NCBI RefSeq assembly: GCF_026745355.1
Contig: NC_079205.1
Coordinates: 34,113,637-34,177,636, forward strand
From: Beta vulgaris subsp. vulgaris
Taxonomy: Eukaryota; Streptophyta; Magnoliopsida; Caryophyllales; Amaranthaceae
Reading direction: 5' to 3'
DNA: 64,000 bases
Shown here: one piece after another, positions 33,938 through 43,843 of the stretch
Position numbering within the stretch: the first letter of the stretch is position 1
How the letters are laid out: each line of letters opens with the position of its first letter
Program-made: the position numbers and the translations under genes
Notes under the pieces: model-generated
What the model saw: only the letters and a program-made list of their open reading frames with translations
Told to the model about the DNA's origin: nothing
The model's database searches: none

Positions 33938-35667
33938 AGTGACTTCAATCTCATCAGATTCCTCAAGCAAAACCACTTCAAAGGTTTGCTTCATTCTCTC
34001 TCTCCCTCTTTAATTTCTGAAATTCTGATTTTTAGAGATAAAACAAAAATAAAATTTCAAAACCACCATTACCACCAACCCAGAACCGCCGGAAAAACTT
34101 CGAACCACCGCAACAAAAACCGCCCCACTTCCGCGCCCAGCCAAGCCCGCCCCTCGCGACCCAACTCCGCGCCCAGCCTCCCTTCTGTCGCGACCCCATT
34201 CGCGACCCTCGCCCCTCTGTCGCGACATTCTGTCGCACAGCCCCCTCGACCCCGCCTGCTTTCCCTCGCCTGAACTCCGCCGGAAATCGCCGGCCAAAAG
34301 TCACCCCAAACTCCTCTTCGTACCCCTCCTGTCGCCTCCCCTGTCCTTCCCCTCTCCTTCGTTCCTTTTTCCTTCCCTTCTGTTTTTGAAACTGATTCAA
34401 AGAATCAGTAAAAGAGGACCCCCTTCCCTTTTTAATGATTTTGTTATTTTACTTTTATTTTAAAAAGCTAAAACTTATAAACTCCCTAAACTAGCTACAT
34501 TAATTAATTGGTGTATTTTATAAATCTTTTACAAACTTGATAACGTTTTCTGATTTTCTAAATTAAAACAAGGAGTAACATATAGTTATTCTTCTATGTT
34601 TAAAATAGTTGTTTAAGTTAATAAAATTAAGATTGAAGTAATCTTATGAATATTTAAAATGATTTCATATATAGTGTGAAAACTATAAAACTTTATAAAC
34701 TCTCTTAAGTTCATTAAGAATTTCTTTAAAGTTATTTGAATTATTTAAATTGTTTACTTTATAAAAAGGGGTTATTTAGGAACTAACTTAAATCTCGTTA
34801 ATATTGTAGACTCCGATTTCGTAGACAAGGACTATCAAGAGCGCTAACACGTTCGTGAACTTAGCTTTGGGCACGCGTCACGAGGTAATCTCCGATGTCC
34901 ATCTAAACATAGATCCCGCTAGTGTAAAATGAATTGGTTACGTGATTATTATGTGCTTATAAAATTTATAATTATAAACTATAATTATGGACTCGAATAA
35001 CAAGTGGACAACGACTCTGGATTCTGATTATGAGTTATGAATAACGACGATGGACGATGTACGATATGACAATGAGGTTACTATAACGTTATTAAAAATC
35101 GGTTAATGTTATTTAATAATGATATGATTAATATTATATTATTATTGTTATTATTATTATTATTATTATTATGATTATTATTATTGTTATTATTTATTAT
35201 TCATGAATATTATTATTGTTATTTACTTTGAACCTTATGGAAGTTGGAGTTGATAAGAAATTGGGATAACAAAATGATTATGAATCTGAGACGATAAATG
35301 AACTCAAGTGATTGGAAATATGAAATAAGTTATTGAAATCTCTATGAATGGATTGAGATTATGATGGATTGAATATGTTCACACTGGTTTGAACAAGATG
35401 ACGTAATTGAATAAGATGATGTAATTAAATAAGATGACGTAAATGTATATGTGAATTATGTGATGACGTGAATTAAAAGATGTTAATCACGTAAAGTGAA
35501 ATATCGGAGGGAAATGATGAACAGGTTGCCCTGTATGAGTGGTTCAGCGGCCCCTACAGGTTCTCTGGTTACTATGCTGATTATTCTGTTAATGTCTTCC
35601 TTCTAACTTGATGTGATCCAAGTAGAAGGGGTGTGCACACTAGGGACTCTGTTATGGCCATTATGAT

Positions 35668-35780
35668 TTTCGTAGGTGGTTACAGGGTTTCGTCCCGGCC
35701 TACAAGTAGGTGGTTACAGGGTTTCGTCCCGGCCTACTATGTTGAAGTAAGTGGTTACAGGGTTCGTCCCGGCTTACTGG
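35668..35780 (+). repeat. minisatellite in element C LTR 1
   Basis: Three near copies of a roughly 35-bp unit built on GTGGTTACAGGG...CCCGGC(C/T)TAC. The equivalent stretches in LTR 2 (about 40924-41020) and LTR 3 (about 46098-46201) differ in the middle: CAGGGTTTCGTCCCGG in LTR 1 versus CAGGGGTTTCCCCGG in LTR 3. Confidence 0.8.
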
Positions 35781-36312
35781 CGTTCTCTTTCCTCTCCTTG
35801 AATAACTAGATTAAATTGAATTAATGAAATGATTATTCAGTGTATATATATGCGTACATGTGTTATGACTTCCAAAACTATTAGTATACTATTTTACAAA
35901 GTATTTTCAACTTAAGTATTTTACGGGATGGAGTTGGAATTACTCAGTTTATCTGATTTTGGGAGCTCGTCTCTCTTGTCTCTTTTCAATGTATTTGTGC
36001 AGGTGGGTGATCGATCGGGGGAACAAAAGGGAGATCACTTAGAGTTGTCATCCACATAGCCTATGATTAGCTTTCGCTGGAACTCTGAAACTTTTAATTA
36101 ATTAGTAATGTCTAATAAACAATTTACTTAGTTGTTTTCATTAATGAATTTGAGTTGGTGTGTTGTAACTTAGCCTTGCAATTGTTTCCAAGGAGATAAT
36201 TGCGGCGGTAACACCTCCCCGTCGGATCGAACCCTCGTGGATCCGTTTTCCCCGAAAACCCGAGTTTATTCGAATGGAAAAAGGGTTCGGGTCGGCGGGG
36301 GTGTTACAGAAA

Positions 36313-36325
36313 TGGTATCAGAGCC
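36313..36325 (+). other. primer binding site, element C copy 1
   Basis: TGGTATCAGAGCC, four bases after the LTR end at 36308. Confidence 0.92.
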
Positions 36326-36554
36326 GAGTTAGATTAACTAGGGAAAGAATAAAATTGTCAATATAGACATTAAGGAAATGAATCAAATAGGTTTAAAACT
36401 TAAAATTTGATTAAGAAGTCAAGATAATAGAATATTTAGGAGAAATGAATTAGGATTAAAATATGGTTTAAGGGTTTAGTATGGGTACGAATGGGTTATG
36501 TGTGCATGTATGAAAGTACTCGTTAAAGGTACTTATTAATTGTTTATATTTTAG

Positions 36555-37079
36555 ATGGCCAGGACTCGCATGACTGCCAGGAAATGCACCAGAACCCCTC
36601 TTCAAGGACCTTACCTTCTAAGAATGAGGGTAGGAGAGTCTATTTCAGCCTACATCTATAGGTTGCGTCTGACCATGAAGTGTTATCACCTCAATGAAGG
36701 TCACGGAAATTCAGATTACCTCACGACACCTAGACAAGCCGATGTCTTAATTCACACTCTCCCCAATGATGGCCCTTATGCTGAAATCAAGAGTGAATAC
36801 TCTGATATACTGAGAAATGGAAGGCCAAACTATGAAAGATACACGTGGAAAGGGAAGTGGTATCTCACTTTGAGTTACCTGGAGAAAAGGATGCTCGATG
36901 CCAGAGCCAAATGGCTTAATTACTACCTAACCTCCGATGATGATGAACCCAACTATAGTGATAATGAAGTAATAGAAAGAAGCCCTACCCCCCCGTTGAA
37001 AACCATGGAGAAAATGAAAATGAAGATGATGATGAAGACCCGTCCGAGGATGAAGAGTAAAACCTTCAACCTTAGCTAG
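36555..37079 (+). CDS. leader ORF of element C, copy 1 (unknown function)
   Basis: A 174-residue open frame between PBS and gag, starting MARTRMTARKCTRT directly after TTTATATTTTAG, which looks like a splice acceptor. It is basic at the N-terminus, has a middle with RYTWKGKWYLTLSYLEKRML, and then TSDDDEPNYSDNEV. Past a run of C (about 36990) this frame ends in Met/Lys-rich sequence, while the adjacent frame codes a tail rich in Glu/Asp/Asn ending DPSEDEE. An acidic tail is what elements A and B have at the same place, so a one-base change in the C run is possible. I do not recognise a domain. Its location recalls the extra ORF upstream of gag in Ogre/Tat elements, without visible homology. 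Confidence 0.6.
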   Translation: MARTRMTARKCTRTPLQGPYLLRMRVGESISAYIYRLRLTMKCYHLNEGHGNSDYLTTPRQADVLIHTLPNDGPYAEIKSEYSDILRNGRPNYERYTWKGKWYLTLSYLEKRMLDARAKWLNYYLTSDDDEPNYSDNEVIERSPTPPLKTMEKMKMKMMMKTRPRMKSKTFNLS

Positions 37080-37366
37080 TCGTAACCACTAGGAATCTAA
37101 ATAACCTGTAGTAGACTTATTAACGTTAATGTTAACTTATTTGTTTTATGATGCTAGTATGTCGTAGTTATGAAAACTAAGCTGACTCTTATGTGATGAA
37201 ATGTGCATGAGTAATGAAATGACGAAATTTTAGTATATGAACCGAGTATGAAGGGTGGAAATGAGTGAATTGAATGACTCTTGATTATATATTTTATGTG
37301 AAATAGCCCTTGTTTAAAGATCAATGTGAATGGTGGGAACACCAATGTGAATAACGCAGGTAGCTT

Positions 37367-38632
37367 ATGCAATACGTTTATACACGATCTAGAGGAAGAC
37401 GTCAAGAAAACCAAATGGCTGAAACTCCTGATCAAGTTGCAGCACGACTTAGGACTCTCGAGCAATTAGCTCAAAACTTTGGATTAGTTCTTCAAAACCA
37501 GCTCAACAATAACCACCATGGGGATGATCCACAAGCCGCAATGGCGAAAAAGATTTCCTCTCTGAAACCACCAACCTTTGTTGGTAGAGAAGACCCATTA
37601 CTTCTCGAAAATTGGATAAGAGACTTCGAAAAGATTTTCACGGCCACGGGTACGCCTGAGGCCCAGAAAGTTGACCAAGCGACCTTTTATTTGCACGAGG
37701 ATGCCGATACGTGGTGGGAAGGTGTAGGACCAATCGTTAAAGCTCAAGAGAACTTTAACTGGGAAGCGTTTAAGATAGCGATTAAGGCTCGATTCTTCCC
37801 CGAGCACATTCGTAGGCAGAAGTACAATGAGTTTAGTAGATTCAATCAGAGTTATAACATGAGTGTGCAAGAGTACGCTCAGAAATTTAATGAGTATGCT
37901 CGCTTCTGTCCGACTGTGGTTCCTGATGAGGGAACTAAAGCTCAAAAGTTTGAGGACGGACTTAAGTTCGATCTTCAGACTCGTATGGGAGGTAGTACCT
38001 CAACTACTTTCGCGGAGGCATATGCTAAGGCCTCAAACTTAGAGAGGATTCTACAGCGTGAAAGAGAAGTGCTAAGTAGCCATAAGAGAAAGGAACCTGC
38101 GAGCAACAGCAACAACCAAGGGTACGACAAAAGGCCCAACAACAGTGGTGGAAACAACAACAACAATGGTGGACGCTACAACACTCAGAATTATGGACAA
38201 CATGCCCAGCAAGGAAATAGGATCCAAAAGAACTATGTTTGCAAGAAGTGTCACAAGAACCATCCAGGGTTCACTTGTCAGGGTGAGAAAATCAAATGCT
38301 TCGAATGTGGAGAAGTAGGTCACAAATCATTTAACTGTCCCAAGAGGCAAGCTCAGAATGGACCGAATGCAAACAAAAGTAACACTGGCAACATTGGAGG
38401 TGGAAACAGGATTCAACACTTTAATAACAACCGCCCCAATGGAGGGAATGCTGCCCAGAACAGAAACCAGAACAACCGCTCTTTTGGAAGTGGAAATGGA
38501 AACTTCGGAAGGAATGGCAATGGAGGCTACACCAGTGGACGAATCAATGTCATGAGCCGAGTTGGAGCTGACACCGATGCTAACGTTGTGACTGGTACTT
38601 TTCTCGTGAACTCAAACCCTACACATTATTAG
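37367..38632 (+). CDS. intact Gag of non-autonomous element C
   Basis: 421 residues without a break. N-terminal helix PDQVAARLRTLEQLAQN (21-37), Retrotrans_gag core about 68-235 (KPPTFVGREDPLLLENWIRD, TFYLHEDADTWWEGVG, EEYAQKF-like QEYAQKFNEYARF), then an Asn/Gly-rich basic stretch. Two zinc knuckles follow: C292-C295-H299-C304 and C311-C314-H319-C324. The tail ends NVVTGTFLVNSNPTHY-stop, the first residues before a protease, and then untranslated sequence leads to the polypurine tract. Gag would assemble particles; the element would need RT and integrase from a relative. An inner ATG at 37415 (MAETPDQ) is an alternative start, and CAG at 37357-37359 is acceptor-like. Confidence 0.88.
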   Translation: MQYVYTRSRGRRQENQMAETPDQVAARLRTLEQLAQNFGLVLQNQLNNNHHGDDPQAAMAKKISSLKPPTFVGREDPLLLENWIRDFEKIFTATGTPEAQKVDQATFYLHEDADTWWEGVGPIVKAQENFNWEAFKIAIKARFFPEHIRRQKYNEFSRFNQSYNMSVQEYAQKFNEYARFCPTVVPDEGTKAQKFEDGLKFDLQTRMGGSTSTTFAEAYAKASNLERILQREREVLSSHKRKEPASNSNNQGYDKRPNNSGGNNNNNGGRYNTQNYGQHAQQGNRIQKNYVCKKCHKNHPGFTCQGEKIKCFECGEVGHKSFNCPKRQAQNGPNANKSNTGNIGGGNRIQHFNNNRPNGGNAAQNRNQNNRSFGSGNGNFGRNGNGGYTSGRINVMSRVGADTDANVVTGTFLVNSNPTHY

Positions 38633-38644
38633 ACATCTAACTTT

Positions 38645-38681
38645 AAAGTTCGAGGACGAACTTTTTTTAAGGAGGAGTAGA
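38645..38681 (+). promoter_or_regulatory. hairpin and polypurine tract, element C copy 1
   Basis: AAAGTTCG / loop AGGA / CGAACTTT is a perfect 8-bp stem (38645-38664), then AAGGAGGAG (38669-38677), four bases before LTR 2. Confidence 0.8.
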
Positions 38682-41531
38682 TGTAATACCCCAAATTTTC
38701 AAAGATTATTTTATTATTATTTATTAAGATTTAATATTATTTTCGCTTAAAAATTATTTTGTGATAATGAGATTTCATTTGTTAACTATGTTTATTAAAA
38801 TAATAATTTAATTTAGTTTGATTTATTTTAACAAGTTTCAACTAAATACTTTACTTATTTTTCATTTCATTATCAAACCCTTTAAATTGATTTATGGATA
38901 CTTTGGTTCGTTGTCCATCCACATTGGTAATCCAAGCCCAAACATTAGTCCATAGTTCAAGTCCATGTGTCTTTTACCAAAAAGAAAAGTTAAAACAAAA
39001 AAAAAAAAAGAGAGTGAAAATCAGCTTCCTTCACGTCTCCCTCCCTCCTTCCTCTTCTTCTTCTTCAAAAAAAAATCAGCAGTAAAACAATTAATTAGTT
39101 CAGCAACTTGCAATACTTGTCAGTAAAAATTTAATCTCCCCAACTAATATCAGATTTTAGGGGATAGCTTCACCTCCCTACACCATAGCCTCCATTAATG
39201 GGGACTTAACCAAGCTTGAAAATTTCTGACCAAATCCTCTATAAATAGTGACTTCAATCTCATCAGATTCCTCAAGCAAAACCACTTCAAAGGTTTGCTT
39301 CATTCTCTCTCTCCCTCTTTAATTTCTGAAATTCTGATTTTTAGAGATAAAACAAAAATAAAATTTCAAAACCACCATTACCACCAACCCAGAACCGCCG
39401 GAAAAACTTCGAACCACCGCAACAAAAACCGCCCCACTTCCGCGCCCAGCCAAGCCCGCCCTCGCGACCCAACTCCGCGCCCAGCCCTCCCTTCTGTCGC
39501 GACCCATTCGCCCCGCCCCTCTGTCGCGACATTCTGTCGCACAGCCCCCTACCCCGCCTGCTTTCCCTCGCCTGAACTCCGCGGAAACGCCGGCCAAAAG
39601 TCACCCCAAACTCCTCTTCGTACCCTCCTGTCGCCTCCCCGTCCTTCCCTCTCCTTCGTTCCTTTTTCCTTCCTTCTGTTTTTGAAACTGATTCAAAGAA
39701 TCAGTAAAAGAGGACCCCTTCCTTTTTAAGATTTTGTTATTTTACTTTTATTTTAAAAAGCTAAAACTTATAAACTCCTAAACTAGCTACATTAATTAAT
39801 TGGTGTATTTTAAATCTTTTACAAACTTGATAACGTTTTCTGATTTTCTAAATTAAAACAAGGAGTAACATATAGTTATTCTTCTATGTTTAAAATAGTT
39901 GTTTAAGTTAATAAAATTAAGATTGAAGTAACTTATGAATATTTAAAATGATTTCATATATAGTGTGAAAACTATAAAACTTTATAAACTTCTTAAGTTC
40001 ATTAAGAATTTCTTTAAGTTATTTGAATTAAATTGTTTACTTTATAAAAAGGGGTTATTTAGGAACTAACTTAAATCCGTTAATATTGTAGACTCCGATT
40101 TGTAGACAAGGACTATCAAGAGCGCTAACACTTCGTGAACTTAGCTTTGGGCACGCGTCACGAGGTAATCTCCGATGTCCATCTAAACATAGATCCCGCT
40201 AGTGTAAAATGAATTGGTTACGTGATTATTATGTGCTATAAAATTATAATTATAAACTATAATTATGGACTCGAATAACAAGTGGACAACGACTCTGGAT
40301 TCTGATTATGATATTGAATAAGACGATGGACGATTACGATATGACAATGAGGTTACTATAACGATTAAAAATCGGTTAATGTTATTTAATAATGATATGA
40401 TTAATATATATTATTGTTATTATTATTATTATTATTTATGATATTATGTTATTATTATCACTTATTTCATGAATATTATTATGTTATTATACTTTGAACT
40501 TATGGAAGTTGGAGTTGATAAGAAATTGGGATAACAAAGATTATGAATCTGAGACGATAAATGAACTCAAGTGATTGGAAATATGAAATAAGTTATTGAA
40601 ATCTCTATGAATGGATTGAGATTAGATGGATTGAATATGTTCACACTGGTTTGAACAAGATGACGTAATTGAATAAGATGATGTAATTGAATAAGATGAC
40701 GTAAATGATATGTGAATTATGTGATGACTGAATTAAAAGATGTTAATCACGTAAAGTGAAATATCGGAGGGAAATGATGAACAGGTTCCCTGTATGAGTG
40801 GTTCAGCGGCCCTACAGGTTCTCTGGTTACTATGCTGATTATTGTTAATGTCTTCCCTAACTTGATGTGATCCAAGTAGAAGGGTGTGCACACTAGGGAC
40901 TCTGTTAGGCCATTATGATTTTCGTAGGTGGTTACAGGGTTCGTCCCGGCCTACAAGTAGGTGGTAAGGTTCGTCCCGGCTACTATGTTGAAGTAAGTGT
41001 TCAGGGTTCCCGGCTTACTGGCGTTCTCTTTCTCTCCTTGAATAATAGATTAAATTGAATTAATGAAATGATTATTCAGTGTATATATGCGTACATGTGT
41101 TATGACTTCAAAACTATTAGTATACTATTTTACAAAGTATTTTCAACTTAAGTATTTTACGGGATGGAGTTGGAATTACTATTTATCTGATTTTGGAGCT
41201 CGTCTCTCTTGCTCTTTTCAATGTATTTGTGCAGGTGGGTGATCGATCGGGGAACAAAAGGGAGATCACTTAGAGTTGTCATCCCAAGTATGATTAGCTT
41301 TCGCTGGAACTCTGAAACTTTTAATTAATTAGTAATGTCTAATAAACAATTTACTTAGTTGTTTTCATTAATGAATTTGAGTTGGTGTGTTGTAACTTAG
41401 CCTTGCAATTGTTTCCAAGGAGATAATTGCGGCGGTAACACCTCCCCGGATCGAACCCTCGTGGATCCGTTTTCCCCCGAAAACCCGAGTTTATCGAATG
41501 GAAAAAGGGTTCGGGTCGGCGGGGGTTTACA
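38682..41531 (+). mobile_element. element C LTR 2 (middle LTR)
   Basis: 2850 bp, shared between the two internal regions. From about 39460 on it differs from LTR 1 mainly by scattered 1-4 base losses, also in non-homopolymer words. Confidence 0.93.
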
Positions 41532-41534
41532 GAA

Positions 41535-41547
41535 TGGTATCAGAGCC
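41535..41547 (+). other. primer binding site, element C copy 2
   Basis: TGGTATCAGAGCC, three bases after the LTR end at 41531. Confidence 0.92.
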
Positions 41548-41768
41548 GAGTTAAGATTAACTAGGGAAAGAATAAAATTGTCAATATAGACATTAAGGAA
41601 ATGAATCAAATAGGTTTAAAACTTAAAATTTGATTAAGAAGTCAAGATAATAGAATTTTAGGAGAAAGAATTAGGATAAAATATGGTTTAAGGGTTTGTA
41701 TGGGTACGAATGGGTTATGTGCATGTATGAAGTATCGTTAAAGGTACTTATTAATTTATATTTATAGT

Positions 41769-42254
41769 GGCCAGGACTCGCATGACTGCCAGGAAATGCA
41801 CACAGAACCCTCTCAAGGACTTACCTTCTAAGAATGAGGGTAGGAGAGTCTATTTCAGCCTACAATAGGTTGCGTCTGACATGAAGTGTTATCACCTCAA
41901 TGAAGGTCACGGAAATTCAGATTACTCACGACACCTAGACAAGCCTGTCTTAATTCACACTCTCCCAATGATGGCCCTTATGCTGAAATCAAGAGTGAAT
42001 ACTCTGATATACTGAGAAATGGAAGGCCAAACTATGAAACACGTGGAAAGGGAAGTGGTATCTCACTTTGAGTTACCTGGAGAAAAGGAGCTCGATGCCA
42101 GAGCCAAATGGCTTAATTACTACCAACCTCCGATGATGATGAACCCAACTATAGTGATAATGAATTAGAAAGAAGCCCTACCCCACCGTTGAAAACCATG
42201 GAGAAAATGAAAATGAAGATGATGATGAAGACCCGTCCGAGGATGAAGAGTAAA
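41769..42254 (+). pseudogene. leader ORF of element C, copy 2
   Basis: Same sequence as 36555-37079 with many small deletions. The initiating ATG has lost its A (TATAGTGGCCAGG), and the frame breaks several times. The C run of copy 1 is CCCCACCG here, in the same frame as copy 1. Confidence 0.8.
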
Positions 42255-42547
42255 ACCTTCAACCTTAGCTAGTCGTAACACTAGGAATCTAAATAACCTG
42301 TAGTAGACTTATTAACGTTAATGTTAACTTATTTGTTTTATGATGCTGTATCTGTTATGAAAACTAAGCTGACTCTTATGTGATGAAATGTGCATGAGTA
42401 ATGAAATGACGAAATTTAGTATATGAACCGAGTATGAAGGGTGGAAATAGTGAATTGAATGACTCTTGATTATATATTTATGTGAAATAGCCCTTGTTTA
42501 AAGATCAATGTGAATGGTGGGAAACAATGTGAATAACGCAGGTAGCT

Positions 42548-43794
42548 ATGCAATACGTTTATCACGATCTAGAGGAAGACGTCAAGAAAACCAAATGGCT
42601 GAAACTCCTGATCAAGTTGCAGCACGACTTAGGACTCTCGAGCAATTAGCTCAAAACTTGGATTAGTTCTTCAAAACCAGCTCAACAATAACCACATGGG
42701 GAGATCCACAAGCCGCAATGGCGAAAAAGATTTCCTCTCTGAAACCACCAACCTTTGTTGGTAGAGACGACCATTACTTCTAGAAAATTGGATAAGAGAC
42801 TTCGAAAAGATTTTCACGGCCACGGGTACGCCTGAGACCCACAAAGTAGACCAAGCGACCTTTTATTTGCACGAGGATGCCGATACGTGTGGGAAGGTAG
42901 GACCAATCGTTAAGAGACAGAGAACTTTAACTGGGAAGCGTTTAAGATAGCGATTAAGGTCGATTCTTCCCCAGCACATTCGTAGGCAGAAGTACAATGA
43001 GTTTAGTAGATTCAATCAGAGTTATAACATGAGTGTGCAAGAGTACGCTCAGAAATTTAATGAGTATGCTCGCTTCTGTCCGACTGTGGTTCCTGATGAG
43101 GGAACTAAAGCTCAAAAGTTTGAGGACGGACTTAAGTTCGATCTTCAGACTCGTATGGGAGGTAGTACCTCAACTACTTTCGCGGAGGCATATGCTAAGG
43201 CCTCAAACTTAGAGAGGATTCTACAGCGTGAAAGAGAAGTGCTAAGTAGCCATAAGAGAAAGGAACCTGCGAGCAACAGCAACAACCAAGGGTACGAAAA
43301 AGGCCAACAACAGTGGTGGAACACAACAACAATGGTGGACGCTACAACACTCAGAATTATGGACAACATGCCCAGCAAGGAAATAGGATCCAAAAGAACT
43401 ATGTTTGCAAGAAGTGTCACAAGAACCATCCAGGGTTCACTTGTCAGGGTGAGAAAATCAAATGCTTCGAATGTGGAGAAGTAGGTCACAAATCATTTAA
43501 CTGTCCCAAGAGGCAAGCTCAGAATGGACGAATGCAAACAAAAGTAACACTGGCAACATTGGAGGTGGAAACAGGATTCAACACTTTAATAACAACCGCC
43601 CAATGGAGGGAATGCTGCCCGAAAGAAACCAGAACAACCGCTCTTTTGGAAGTGGAAATGGAAACTTCGGAAGGAATGGCAATGGAGGCTACACCAGTGG
43701 ACGAATCAATGTCATGAGCCGAGTTGGAGCTGACACCGATGCTAACGTTGTGACTGGTACTTTTCTCGTGAACTCAAACCCTACACATTATTAG
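42548..43794 (+). pseudogene. gag of element C, copy 2 (frameshifted)
   Basis: Copy of the intact gag at 37367, with single-base losses between about 42655 and 42975 and again at 43296-43330, 43529, 43600 and 43621. The stretch 43029-43290 and both zinc knuckles read unchanged, and the end LVNSNPTHY-stop is identical. Almost all differences are short deletions rather than substitutions. Confidence 0.9.
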
Positions 43795-43806
43795 ACATCT
43801 AACTTT

Positions 43807-43843
43807 AAAGTTCGAGGACGAACTTTTTTTAAGGAGGAGTAGA
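43807..43843 (+). promoter_or_regulatory. hairpin and polypurine tract, element C copy 2
   Basis: Identical stem to copy 1 (AAAGTTCG/CGAACTTT, 43807-43826) followed by AAGGAGGAG and LTR 3. Confidence 0.8.

Larger units (their letters stand above)
33373..36308 (+). mobile_element. element C LTR 1
   Basis: 2936 bp, TGTAATACCCC...GTGTTACA. It contains TATAAAT at 33931, a GC-rich CGCGACC/CGCCGG stretch at 34080-34290, a TTA-rich microsatellite at about 35140-35215, a 3-copy minisatellite at 35668-35780 and a TACTCAGTTTATCTGA box at about 35939. Confidence 0.95.

Noticed and set aside
33986..34400. Pro/Arg/Ser-rich open frames in the element C LTRs on both strands (also 39295-39729 and 44405-44847)
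   Set aside because: GC-rich untranslated LTR leader; the frames are not preserved between the three LTRs.
35140..35215. TTA-rich run in LTR 1 as a separate satellite
   Set aside because: A short microsatellite shared with LTR 2 and LTR 3; mentioned with the LTR only.
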